Of a stretch of 64,000 nt of DNA, positions 1-8,749 are shown in pieces. The position numbers were made by a program, and so were the translations under genes. Source of the stretch: Bowmanella denitrificans (GTDB lineage Bacteria; Pseudomonadota; Gammaproteobacteria; Enterobacterales; Alteromonadaceae); the NCBI RefSeq assembly GCF_039522935.1, contig NZ_BAAAEI010000024.1, forward strand, positions 61,172 to 125,171. The letters run 5' to 3'. The notes below the pieces were generated by a model. It saw only the letters and a program-made list of their open reading frames with translations, did no database searches and was not told the origin of the DNA. How positions within the stretch are numbered: the stretch's first letter is position 1; each line of letters starts with the position of its first letter.

Positions 1-347
1 GCTTTTCTTCATATTGCCAATAACTTGCAGCCTACAGATAACCCAAAGTTTAGAGGCTGTTTGCCTTTTGAGTATGGATTTTGTTGAAATCCCGTCACAA
101 CCCCTCCCCGCCTAGCGGTAACAAGCAACTCAGGCAAGCACATCAGCCCATTCGGGTAACCGGCTACAGCAACAGTCAGCTCTTTAGTTATACAAGCCTG
201 AACCGCAAGGTACATATTTCAGCAGTACAATTCACGACCACTGACCGGTGGAACAAGGTCAACGCACTTTATACATACATTCTTGTATGTATAATGCTTA
301 AGTTAGATTTCTGACTGGACGTTTTTCAAATGCTTAAGGTGGCAAAT
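1..347. other. Upstream region of the first RND operon; no convincing gene
   Basis: No reading frame here has a ribosome-binding site together with recognisable protein features. The right half holds the promoter and palindromic operator of the downstream efflux operon. The left part could be the 3' flank of a gene outside the window, but no product is recognised. Confidence 0.5.
269..294 (+). promoter_or_regulatory. AcrR-type palindromic operator
   Basis: The site is a perfect inverted repeat with 11-bp arms TTATACATACA and TGTATGTATAA around a 4-bp centre. The core TACATACA/TGTATGTA is the same as in the E. coli AcrR operator as I remember it. A perfect TATAAT hexamer at 290-295 overlaps the right arm, so a bound repressor would block the promoter of the adaptor/pump operon that starts at 348. 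The likely ligand is the AcrR-like TetR protein encoded at 4618-5238. The palindrome and -10 are seen directly; the regulator assignment is inferred. Confidence 0.8.
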
Positions 348-1502
348 ATGCGGGGCAATTCAGGTTGGGTGCTGGCGGGCATGATGGCAATCAGTCTGAC
401 CGGGTGTGAAAAAAATCAAGCGCCGACACAGGCTCAGGGCGTGCCTGAAGTGGAAGTTGTAACCCTGACTCATCAGGCCGTCAACCTGTCCACAGAATTA
501 CCGGGGCGCACAGTGGACTTTCGCCAGGCAGAGATCCGCCCCCAGGTCAGTGGCATACTGCAAAAGCGCCTGTTTGAGGAAGGTCAGATGGTCGAGGCCG
601 GCCAGGTGCTGTATCAGATCGATCCGGCGCCTTACCAGGCAACCTTAAGTGCTGCCAAAGCCAATCTGGCTAAAGCCGAAGCCGTGCTGCGCAACGCGGG
701 TCTGAAGGCAAAACGGATCAGCAATCTGCTAAGTACCAACGCCGTCAGCCCCCAGGATTATGACGATGCTCAGGCTGCGCAGCTGCAAGCCAAAGCGGAA
801 TTAGCGGCCGCCAAGGCCAGCCTGCTAAGTGCACAGATCAACCTTGACTACACCCGTATTGTTGCCCCCATCAGTGGTCAGATTGGACGCTCAGCGGTTA
901 CCGAAGGCGCACTGCTGACAGCAAACCAGGCGCAGGGACTGGCGACCATCCGCCAACTGGACCCCATTTACGTGGATCTGACCCAGTCCAGCACGGAGCT
1001 CATGGCCCTGAAACGCCAGGTGCAAAATGGTGAGCTGCAAAAAGACCAGGGCACACAAGTCAGTCTGATTCTGGATGATGGCAGCACTTACCCTTTCCCG
1101 GGCAAGCTGCAGTTTTCCGAAGTCAATGTCGACCCGGGCACCGGCATGGTCACTATTCGGGCCGTTTTCCCCAACGACAGCGGCGAATTGCTGCCCGGCA
1201 TGTTTGTCAGAGCGAAAGTTGAACTGGGGGTTGAGCCGCAGGGCTTGTTAATTCCACAGCGCGCCCTGATTCGCACTCCCAAAGGCGAAGCTTCTGTGAT
1301 GTTGGTCAATGCGCAAAATCAGGTGGAAAGCCGCATCGTCCAGGTTGGCAGGCCAGTGCAGCAGAGCTGGCTGGCACAAGGCGGTATTCAGACTGGTGAG
1401 CGGGTCATTGTAGCTGGCTTACAGAAAGTCAGGCCCGGTGCAACGGTGAAGGTTGTCGATACGACTTCCCCCGCTTCTGCCACAGTAGCGGCAGGAGAAT
1501 AA
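348..1502 (+). CDS. RND efflux periplasmic adaptor lipoprotein (AcrA/MexA-like)
   Basis: This is the membrane-fusion subunit of a tripartite drug efflux pump, linking the inner-membrane transporter to an outer-membrane channel. With the start at 348 the protein has 384 residues. A signal peptide ends in the lipobox LTGC (Cys20), so the mature protein should be lipid-anchored in the periplasm. The order is a lipoyl-like half motif, an alpha-helical hairpin rich in Ala/Lys/Gln, the second lipoyl half and a beta-barrel domain, as in AcrA. An in-frame ATG exists at 330, but AAGGTGG about 8 bases before 348 makes 348 the better start. The stop lies 4 bases before the pump gene, so the two form one operon. 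No outer-membrane channel gene is adjacent, so a TolC-like protein encoded elsewhere is presumably used. Confidence 0.93.
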   Translation: MRGNSGWVLAGMMAISLTGCEKNQAPTQAQGVPEVEVVTLTHQAVNLSTELPGRTVDFRQAEIRPQVSGILQKRLFEEGQMVEAGQVLYQIDPAPYQATLSAAKANLAKAEAVLRNAGLKAKRISNLLSTNAVSPQDYDDAQAAQLQAKAELAAAKASLLSAQINLDYTRIVAPISGQIGRSAVTEGALLTANQAQGLATIRQLDPIYVDLTQSSTELMALKRQVQNGELQKDQGTQVSLILDDGSTYPFPGKLQFSEVNVDPGTGMVTIRAVFPNDSGELLPGMFVRAKVELGVEPQGLLIPQRALIRTPKGEASVMLVNAQNQVESRIVQVGRPVQQSWLAQGGIQTGERVIVAGLQKVRPGATVKVVDTTSPASATVAAGE

Positions 1503-1506
1503 CGCC

Positions 1507-4500
1507 ATGGCTAACTTCTTTATTAACAGGCCCATTTTCGCCTGGGTGATTGCCATTGTCATTATGCTGATGGGACTGTTGTCGATAAAGCAACTGCCCG
1601 TTGAGCAATATCCGCGTATTGCGCCACCCGCCGTCACCATCAGTGCCAGCTATCCAGGCGCATCGGCACGTACGGCTGAAGACGCGGTCACTCAGGTGGT
1701 AGAACAATCCATGAACGGATTGGACAACCTGATGTATATGTCTGCACAAAGCGATTCCGTGGGTAATGTCACGGTAACTCTGACCTTTGAAACCGGCACC
1801 GATCCAGATATCGCCCAGGTGCAGGTACAAAACAAATTGCAAAGGGCCATTCCATTGCTGCCCCAGGAAGTGCAACAGCAGGGTGTGTCTGTGGCTAAGT
1901 CCAATGGTAGCTTCCTGATGGTACTGGGCTTTATTTCTGAAGACGGCAATATGAGCCGGGCAGATATTGCCGATTTTGTGGTGTCCAATATCAAAGATCC
2001 CATCAGTCGCACCAACGGCGTGGGCAATGTCCGCGTGTTTGGCAGTCAGTATGCGATGCGGGTCTGGCTGGATGCCAACCGACTCAATCAGTATCAGTTG
2101 ACACCCGCCGATGTAACCGCCGCCATCAAAGTGCAGAATAATCAGGTAACCGCCGGACAACTTGGCGGCGCCCCGGCGCTGCCCGGCCAGCAATTCAATG
2201 CCGCCATTCTGGCGCAAAGCCGTCTGAGCAGCCCTGAAGAATTTGGCAATATTCTGCTGCGGGTCAATGCCGACGGTTCGCAGGTCCGACTCAAAGACGT
2301 GGCCCGCATTGAACTTGGCGGTGAAGACTATTCGGTGTCCGCTAAGTTTAACGGCATGGAAGCGTCGGGTATTGCGATTGAAATGGCTACAGGTGCCAAT
2401 GCTCTGGACACGGCAAAGGCAGTACGAGCCACGCTGGCAGACCTGGAGCCCTATTTCCCGCAAGGTCTTAAGGTCGAGATCCCCTATGACACCACACCCT
2501 TCGTGGAGATTTCCATCAGTTCTGTAGTGCAAACCCTGTTTGAAGCCATCTTACTGGTGTTTGTGGTGATGTATCTGTTCCTGCAAAACCTGCGCGCGAC
2601 CCTGATCCCAACCCTGGCCGTGCCTGTTGTGCTGCTCGGTACTTTTGCCATTATGACCGCTTTTGGTTTCAGCATTAACACTCTGACCATGTTCGGCATG
2701 GTATTGGCCATCGGTCTGTTGGTCGACGATGCCATTGTAGTAGTGGAAAACGTCGAACGGGTGATGCAGGAAGAAGGCTTGTCTGCCGTAGAAGCCACCC
2801 GTAAATCCATGGGCCAGATTACCGGCGCGCTGGTAGGGATAGGCCTGGTATTGTCGGCGGTATTTGTACCCATGGCGTTTTTCGGTGGCGCCACGGGTTC
2901 AATTTACAAACAATTTTCTATCACCATTGTGTCGGCCATGGCACTGTCTGTGCTGGTTGCCCTGGTCTTTACCCCGGCGCTGTGCGCCACCATGCTCAAA
3001 CCGATCAAGGGCGATCACCATCACAAAGGCGGTTTCTTCGGCGCGTTTAATCGCGGTTTTGACAACAGTAATCAGGGCTATCAGCGTATGGTTGGCGGTA
3101 TGCTGAAACGCCCGGTGCGTTCCATGTTGGTTTACGCGGCCATTATTGGCGTGATGGCTCTGCTGTTTGTGCGGCTGCCTTCATCCTTCCTGCCGGAAGA
3201 AGATCAGGGAATTTTTCTGACCATGGTGCAGCTCCCCACAGGTGCCAGCCAGGAACGTACTGAAGAGGTGATGCGCAAAGTTGCTGCTTATTACGACAAG
3301 GAAGAGGCAGTACAGTCGGCCTTTACCGTTACCGGCTTTAGCTTTGCTGGCCGCGGGCAGAATGTGGGTCTGGCGTTTGTGCGCCTGAAAGACTGGTCAG
3401 AACGTGACGACACGCAAAGCGTGCAAGCGGTAATTGGTCGCGCCATGGGCTATTTTTCCACCGTCAAAGATGCACAGATTTTTGCTTTCAATTTGCCACC
3501 AATTATGGAACTGGGCAGAGCCACCGGATTCAATCTGTACCTGCAGGATCGTGGCGGATTAGGACATGAAGCCCTGCTGCAAGCCCGCAACCAATTGCTG
3601 GGCATGGCAGCACAGCAGCCAAATCTGATGGCGGTCCGCCCCAATGGCATGGAGGATGCGCCACAGTTACAAATCGACGTGGATCAACTAAAAGCGCAGG
3701 CTTTGGGTGTATCGCTGACAGAAATCAACCAGACATTGTCAGTGGGCTGGGGTTCGACCTATGTAAATGATTTTATCGACCGTGGCCGGGTTAAAAAAGT
3801 CTATGTGCAGGCCGAAGCGGGCTTCCGCATGACCCCACAAGACCTGAAACATTGGTATGTACGCAATCATGCCGGTGAGATGGTTGCCTTTAGTTCCTTT
3901 GCCAGCAGCCACTGGACTTACGGTCCTCAGCGTCTGGAACGCTACAACGGCGTACCGGCCATGGAAATTCAGGGCGAACCGGCACCTGGCACCAGCTCAG
4001 GTGACGCCATGGCCAGCATGGAGCAGTTAATCGCGCAACTGCCCATCGGCATTGACTTCGAATGGACCGCAACGTCCTATCAGGAGAAACTGTCGGGCTC
4101 ACAAGCTCCCGGACTCTATGCACTTTCCATATTAGTGGTATTTTTGTGTCTGGCGGCATTGTATGAGAGCTGGGCCATTCCGTTTTCGGTTATTCTGGTG
4201 GTGCCACTGGGTATAGTGGGTGCATTGATTGCCGCACATACAATGGGGCTGAGAAATGATGTGTACTTTCAGGTTGGCCTGCTGACAACCATGGGACTGG
4301 CATCCAAAAACGCCATTCTGATTGTGGAATTTGCCCGTGAACTGCAAGCCCAGGGACGTGAATTGGTAGCGGCGATACTGGAAGCCATTCGCTTGCGTTT
4401 ACGCCCTATTATTATGACCTCACTGGCCTTCTCTTTAGGGGTTCTGCCTCTGGCAATCAGCAGCGGCGCCGGTTCAGCCAGCCGCAATGCCATTGGTATT

Positions 4501-4602
4501 GGCGTATTAGGTGGTATGTTATCAGCCACTTTCCTGGCCATCTTCCTGGTGCCGGTATTCTACCTGGTCGTGCAGAAGCTCTTTGTACCACAGAAGCAAT
4601 AA
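1507..4602 (+). CDS. RND multidrug efflux permease, HAE1 family (AcrB/MexB-like)
   Basis: This is the inner-membrane proton-driven drug exporter of the first tripartite system. At 1031 residues it is the usual length for the family. It has the expected architecture: TM1 at the N-terminus, a large periplasmic loop, TM2-6, a second loop and TM7-12. The proton-relay Asp pair is D407-D408 in GLLVDDAIVVVENVER, the same numbering as E. coli AcrB. The relay Lys is K934 in SKNAILIVEF. A bidirectional-looking terminator follows directly. The substrate range cannot be read from the sequence. It is translated right after the adaptor gene and is probably controlled by the AcrR-type operator upstream. Confidence 0.95.
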   Translation: MANFFINRPIFAWVIAIVIMLMGLLSIKQLPVEQYPRIAPPAVTISASYPGASARTAEDAVTQVVEQSMNGLDNLMYMSAQSDSVGNVTVTLTFETGTDPDIAQVQVQNKLQRAIPLLPQEVQQQGVSVAKSNGSFLMVLGFISEDGNMSRADIADFVVSNIKDPISRTNGVGNVRVFGSQYAMRVWLDANRLNQYQLTPADVTAAIKVQNNQVTAGQLGGAPALPGQQFNAAILAQSRLSSPEEFGNILLRVNADGSQVRLKDVARIELGGEDYSVSAKFNGMEASGIAIEMATGANALDTAKAVRATLADLEPYFPQGLKVEIPYDTTPFVEISISSVVQTLFEAILLVFVVMYLFLQNLRATLIPTLAVPVVLLGTFAIMTAFGFSINTLTMFGMVLAIGLLVDDAIVVVENVERVMQEEGLSAVEATRKSMGQITGALVGIGLVLSAVFVPMAFFGGATGSIYKQFSITIVSAMALSVLVALVFTPALCATMLKPIKGDHHHKGGFFGAFNRGFDNSNQGYQRMVGGMLKRPVRSMLVYAAIIGVMALLFVRLPSSFLPEEDQGIFLTMVQLPTGASQERTEEVMRKVAAYYDKEEAVQSAFTVTGFSFAGRGQNVGLAFVRLKDWSERDDTQSVQAVIGRAMGYFSTVKDAQIFAFNLPPIMELGRATGFNLYLQDRGGLGHEALLQARNQLLGMAAQQPNLMAVRPNGMEDAPQLQIDVDQLKAQALGVSLTEINQTLSVGWGSTYVNDFIDRGRVKKVYVQAEAGFRMTPQDLKHWYVRNHAGEMVAFSSFASSHWTYGPQRLERYNGVPAMEIQGEPAPGTSSGDAMASMEQLIAQLPIGIDFEWTATSYQEKLSGSQAPGLYALSILVVFLCLAALYESWAIPFSVILVVPLGIVGALIAAHTMGLRNDVYFQVGLLTTMGLASKNAILIVEFARELQAQGRELVAAILEAIRLRLRPIIMTSLAFSLGVLPLAISSGAGSASRNAIGIGVLGGMLSATFLAIFLVPVFYLVVQKLFVPQKQ

Positions 4603-4607
4603 AAACA

Positions 4608-4634
4608 TTAGCCGGGCTTAGCCCGGCTTTTTTA
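4608..4634. terminator. Terminator shared by convergent pump and TetR genes
   Basis: The stem GCCGGGC/GCCCGGC (4611-4617 and 4621-4627) has a TTA loop and is followed by seven T on the plus strand. On the minus strand the loop and stem overlap the stop codon of the TetR gene at 4618-4620, so the last codons of that gene lie just inside the hairpin. Confidence 0.85.
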
Positions 4635-5238
4635 ATCCCTGCAGCAGGCCGTCGATCAGATCGGCCGCATGATTGGCAAGGTCACATTGTTCCGGATGCA
4701 ATAAATACTTAGCAATCAGGCCGCTAAGATAGGCATTTAGGGCACTGGCGGCCAGGGTTGGTGTTATGGCCGGATTAAGCAGCCCTACCTTGGCTGCCCG
4801 GCCGAAAGCACGCTGCATGGTGTCATGCACTTCATTGTTGAGACGTTCCTGCTGACGCACGGCGGGATTCAGCTCGTCAATATACTCACAACGGTGAAAG
4901 ACAATGGTCAGTACCCGGCGGTGCTGCTCACTGCTTCCCACCATTTGCAGTGAGCGGATCATCACATCGCGAATGCGCAGGAAGGGATCGGTTTCGGTTG
5001 ACTCATCCAGTTCAGACAACATTTGTCTGAATGGCAGCCGGATACGCTCCAGCATGGCGTTGAACAGGTCGGCCTTGTCGGTAAAGTGCCAATAAATTGC
5101 GCCGCGGGTAACACCAGCAGCCCGGGCGATCTTTTCCAGGGTAGTGCGCGACACTCCCTGTTCATAGAAAAGCTGTTCTGCAGCGTCCAAAATGGTGCTG
5201 CGGGTCGCTTCGGCATCGGCTTTAGTGCGCCTTACCAT
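4618..5238 (-). CDS. TetR-family repressor, AcrR type
   Basis: The protein has 206 residues and an N-terminal helix-turn-helix (TLEKIARAAGVTRGAIYWHFTDKADLF) closely resembling E. coli AcrR, followed by an all-helical ligand-binding domain. The start at 5238 gives MVRRTKADAEATR, which aligns with the AcrR N-terminus; a longer frame to 5286 adds residues unlike the family. The gene converges on the first RND operon and ends inside its terminator. It probably represses that operon through the palindrome at 269-294. Upstream of the gene is a short inverted repeat TCTTGT/ACAAGA (5259-5264 and 5272-5277) that could be an autoregulatory site; this is weak evidence. Confidence 0.88.
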   Translation of the reverse strand: MVRRTKADAEATRSTILDAAEQLFYEQGVSRTTLEKIARAAGVTRGAIYWHFTDKADLFNAMLERIRLPFRQMLSELDESTETDPFLRIRDVMIRSLQMVGSSEQHRRVLTIVFHRCEYIDELNPAVRQQERLNNEVHDTMQRAFGRAAKVGLLNPAITPTLAASALNAYLSGLIAKYLLHPEQCDLANHAADLIDGLLQGLKKPG

Positions 5239-5334
5239 ATGACTGGTCTCAATGTTTTTCTTGTTTTGTAGACAAGATATTAACATAGTCCCAGACGATT
5301 TTGGCAGTCGCCAAACCGGCAGAAAAGAGCCAGG

Positions 5335-5535
5335 TTATTGTTGCTGCTGTTTCCAGTCGTCGGTCAGCATGCCGGCAAAGCCCCAGTCAGCTTCCTCAAT
5401 TTCCTGGATCACAATATGGGTATGCTCAGGATTCTTACCTAATACCCGCTGTAGCGATTCGGTAAAATCTTTCACCAACTCAGCCTTTTGTTCACGGCTG
5501 GCACCTTTGGTGATTTGCACATTAATGTAGGGCAT
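5335..5535 (-). CDS. 4-oxalocrotonate tautomerase-family protein
   Basis: This 66-residue protein begins MPYINVQITKGASREQKAEL. After Met removal it exposes the N-terminal Pro that acts as general base in the tautomerase superfamily. Length and N-terminus fit the short 4-OT/YdcE type. GGGAG lies 8-9 bases before the ATG at 5535; a longer frame to 5592 runs into the terminator of the preceding gene and is unlikely. It sits between the two efflux systems on the strand of the second pump but beyond that pump's terminator, so it may have separate low-level expression. The substrate is unknown. Confidence 0.85.
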   Translation of the reverse strand: MPYINVQITKGASREQKAELVKDFTESLQRVLGKNPEHTHIVIQEIEEADWGFAGMLTDDWKQQQQ

Positions 5536-5548
5536 ATTCTGACTCCCA

Positions 5549-5577
5549 GAAAAAAGGGGCGACTTACGCCAGCCCCT
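5549..5577 (-). terminator. Rho-independent terminator of second RND operon
   Basis: Read on the minus strand, AGGGGC (5577-5572) pairs with GCCCCT (5560-5555) and is followed by a T run. The stop codon of the pump gene (5564-5566) lies in the loop. Confidence 0.75.
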
Positions 5578-8500
5578 CATCAGTATCCACATGTTCTTCT
5601 TTGTGGTGTTTGGCGATCTCGTCAGACAATTGCTGACGACTGCGTTTTTCGGTGAGCTTGCGCTCCGTCAGCCAGAAGAAGAACAACGGCAGAAAGAACA
5701 CCGCCAGGAAGGTGGCAGCCAGCATGCCGCCCATTACCCCGGTACCCACACTATGTCTGGCTCCGGCCCCCGCACCTGAACTGAAGGCCAGTGGCACCAC
5801 CCCAAGAATAAAGGCCAGCGAGGTCATAATAATAGGTCTGAACCTCAGGCGCGCCGCTTCCAGTGCTGCGGTACTGGTACTCCAGCCCTGCTGCGTCTTC
5901 ATCAGCGCATATTCCACAATCAAAATCGCGTTCTTGCCGGCTAATCCCAATAACGTCACCAGACCAATCTGGAAATAGACGTCGTTGGTCAGCCCAGCGA
6001 CCCAGACCGCCACCAAGGCACCGAAAGTACCAAAGGGCAAGGCCAGCATTACGGACAAAGGCAATGACCAGCGTTCATACAAGGCGGCCAGAATCAGGAA
6101 CACCATGATAGCGGCCATACCCAGCGCCAGTCCGGTGGTACCTGAGCTACGCTTTTCCTGGAAGGCTGAGCCTGTCCAGTCATAGCTGATATCCGGGGGT
6201 AATACCTGAGCGGCAATCCGTTCAATCTCAGCAATTGCCTGACCTGAGCTGTAGCCTGGTGCCGGTTCCCCCATCAGTTTGACCGCTGGCAGGTTATTGT
6301 AGCGATCCAGGCTGTCAGGCCCTGTGCTGTACTCAATATTGGCAAAGGCAGAAATAGGCACCATTTCACCGGTCTTGCTACGCACGTAAATGCGGCCAAT
6401 ATCCTCTGGCGACATCCGATAGTCAGCATCGGCTGACATCAGCACCTGCCAGGCCCGGCCGAACTTATTAAAGTCATTTACGTAGTAAGTACCCAAAGTA
6501 CCAGCCAGGGCGTTAAAAGCACCATCAATAGGCACGCCCATAGCGTGGGCCTGCTCGCGATCCACATCGATCTTGAGCTGTGGGGTATTGGGCCGCCACA
6601 GGGTTTGTACCCCTGACAGAATCGGACTTTGCTGGGCAGCGCCTTGCATGGTCTGCATAGCCTGCACCAGCTTTTCAGTGCCGCCTTCACCGCGATTCTG
6701 CAGGTAGAATTCAAATCCGCCGGTATTGCTCAAACCAAAAATCGGCGGTGGGTTAAAGGCCAGCACCAGTGCTTCTTTAATATGGGCGGTCTTCATAAAG
6801 AGTTCCCCCACCAGCTCTGGCGTACTGATATCTCTTTCATCCCAATGCTTTTGTGTGACGAAAATCGTCGCTGCACTGTTTTTATAGCCGCCCCCGATGA
6901 AATCAAAACCGGTAAAGGCCACCACGTTTTCATTGGCCGGATTGGACTGAATGGCCGCCAGGACTTCAGCTACAACTTCCTCAGTACGCTCCAGAGATGC
7001 GCCGTCTGGCAGGAAAATCGCAGAAATATAAAAACCCTGATCTTCGTCTGGCACCAAAGAGCCCGGCGTGGCTTTCCACATAAATCCGGTAATTAAAATC
7101 ATCCCCGTGACCAATGTCAGCCCCAGTAAACCGCGACGCAGGAAGAAGCTGACGGATCCCACATACCTGTTGGTGACACGGTGAAACCAATTGTTGAAAC
7201 CCTGGAAAAAGCCGGACGTTTTCTTGTGCTCTGCACGCAGAATCATAACGCACAAAGCCGGTGTCATGGTCAATGCCACCACACCTGACAAAGACACCGC
7301 GATCGAGATAGTAATAGCAAACTGGCGGAACAGCTCACCTGTCAATCCACCTAAGAAAGCAATAGGGACAAATACACTACAAAGCACCAGCACGATGGCC
7401 ACCACCGGCCCACTCACCTCATGCATGGCCTTAATGGCGGCATCACGGGCGTTCAGGTGTTCCTCGTGCATAATACGTTCGACGTTCTCCAGTACCACAA
7501 TGGCGTCATCCACCACGATACCAATAGACAACACCATGCCGAACAAGGTCAGGGTGTTAATGGAATACCCCAGCATATACAAACCAGCAAAGGTCCCCAA
7601 TAAAGACACCGGAACCGCCAGCGTCGGGATCAGGGTGGCGCGCCAGTTCTGCAGGAACAGGAACACCACCAGGAATACCAGCACCATGGCTTCGACCAGC
7701 GTTTTCAGTACTTCACGGATCGACACCTCTACGAAACGCGTGGTGTCATAAGGTACCGAGTGTTCCAGGCCGGCCGGGAAACGGGTTTTCAAATCTGCAA
7801 CGGTTTGATTGACTTCCTTGGCCACATCCAGGGCGTTAGCGCCAGGCTGCAGGAAAATACCCACCAGTACGGCGTCTTTGCCGTTTATCCGTCCGGCGAA
7901 GTCGTAGTCTTTAGAGCCCAACTCCACTCTGGCCACATCTTTGAGGCGCAACGCACTGCCATCTGGATTAGAGCGAATCAGGATCTGTTCAAATTCTTCG
8001 GCGGAAGTCAGACGGCCTTGAGCGGTCACGCTGTACACCAGCTCCTGTGGACTACTGGATGTTGGAGTCGAACCAATCTTACCCGCTGCATACTGGGAAT
8101 TCTGCTCCCTGATGGCACCGGCAATTTCTTCCACCGTCACCCCTAGCTGACTCATCAGATCGGGCTTGAGCCAGATACGCATGGCGTAATCCTTGGCACC
8201 GAAGATCTGTACATTGGTGGTGCCGGGAATACGTTTAATCTGGTCAAGAATATTCAGGGTAACGTAGTTGGACGTCCATAAGGATTCGCGGCTGCCATCA
8301 GGTGAATAAAAGGCATGCACCTGCAAGAAGCTGGACGAGCCCTTCTCCACCACCACGCCCTGACGGCGGGTTTCTTCCGGTAACCGGGCTTCAACCTGTT
8401 TGATGCGGTTATTCACGTTCACCGCAGCCTGATCCGGGTCTGTACCAATTTCAAAGGTCACCATAATAGTGGTCACCCCTGAACTGGTTGAAGTGGATGA

Positions 8501-8737
8501 CATATACATCATGCCTTCCACACCGGTAATGGCATTCTCAATTGGCGTAGCGACGGTTTGCTCCAAAACTTCGGCCGAAGCGCCGGGATACACCGCCATC
8601 ACCTGCACCACAGGTGGCGAAATTTCAGGATACTGGGCAATGGGCAGGCTGCGCATTGCTGCCAGCCCCGCCAACACCACGAATATAGAGATAACGAAGG
8701 CGAATATAGGCCTGTCGATAAAATAACGAGAAAACAT
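5564..8737 (-). CDS. RND multidrug efflux permease, HAE1 family
   Basis: This is the second inner-membrane RND exporter, 1057 residues, with the family's twelve-helix, two-loop layout. The N-terminus FSRYFIDRPIFAFVISI is typical. The relay Asp pair is D410-D411 in GIVVDDAIVVLENVER, and the relay Lys lies in LAGKNAILIVEYAL. It differs clearly from the pump at 1507-4602, so the two are distinct paralogues and not a recent duplication. The C-terminal tail is charged (Lys/Arg/Glu/His-rich). It starts 12 bases after the adaptor gene's stop and forms an operon with it. Confidence 0.95.
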   Translation of the reverse strand: MFSRYFIDRPIFAFVISIFVVLAGLAAMRSLPIAQYPEISPPVVQVMAVYPGASAEVLEQTVATPIENAITGVEGMMYMSSTSTSSGVTTIMVTFEIGTDPDQAAVNVNNRIKQVEARLPEETRRQGVVVEKGSSSFLQVHAFYSPDGSRESLWTSNYVTLNILDQIKRIPGTTNVQIFGAKDYAMRIWLKPDLMSQLGVTVEEIAGAIREQNSQYAAGKIGSTPTSSSPQELVYSVTAQGRLTSAEEFEQILIRSNPDGSALRLKDVARVELGSKDYDFAGRINGKDAVLVGIFLQPGANALDVAKEVNQTVADLKTRFPAGLEHSVPYDTTRFVEVSIREVLKTLVEAMVLVFLVVFLFLQNWRATLIPTLAVPVSLLGTFAGLYMLGYSINTLTLFGMVLSIGIVVDDAIVVLENVERIMHEEHLNARDAAIKAMHEVSGPVVAIVLVLCSVFVPIAFLGGLTGELFRQFAITISIAVSLSGVVALTMTPALCVMILRAEHKKTSGFFQGFNNWFHRVTNRYVGSVSFFLRRGLLGLTLVTGMILITGFMWKATPGSLVPDEDQGFYISAIFLPDGASLERTEEVVAEVLAAIQSNPANENVVAFTGFDFIGGGYKNSAATIFVTQKHWDERDISTPELVGELFMKTAHIKEALVLAFNPPPIFGLSNTGGFEFYLQNRGEGGTEKLVQAMQTMQGAAQQSPILSGVQTLWRPNTPQLKIDVDREQAHAMGVPIDGAFNALAGTLGTYYVNDFNKFGRAWQVLMSADADYRMSPEDIGRIYVRSKTGEMVPISAFANIEYSTGPDSLDRYNNLPAVKLMGEPAPGYSSGQAIAEIERIAAQVLPPDISYDWTGSAFQEKRSSGTTGLALGMAAIMVFLILAALYERWSLPLSVMLALPFGTFGALVAVWVAGLTNDVYFQIGLVTLLGLAGKNAILIVEYALMKTQQGWSTSTAALEAARLRFRPIIMTSLAFILGVVPLAFSSGAGAGARHSVGTGVMGGMLAATFLAVFFLPLFFFWLTERKLTEKRSRQQLSDEIAKHHKEEHVDTDEGLA

Positions 8738-8749
8738 GCAAACTCCCTG

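Noticed and set aside
1429..2532. Long minus-strand open frame opposite the first pump gene
   Set aside because: It is antisense to a clear AcrB-like gene, has no ribosome-binding site and no recognisable protein features; it follows from codon bias of the real gene.
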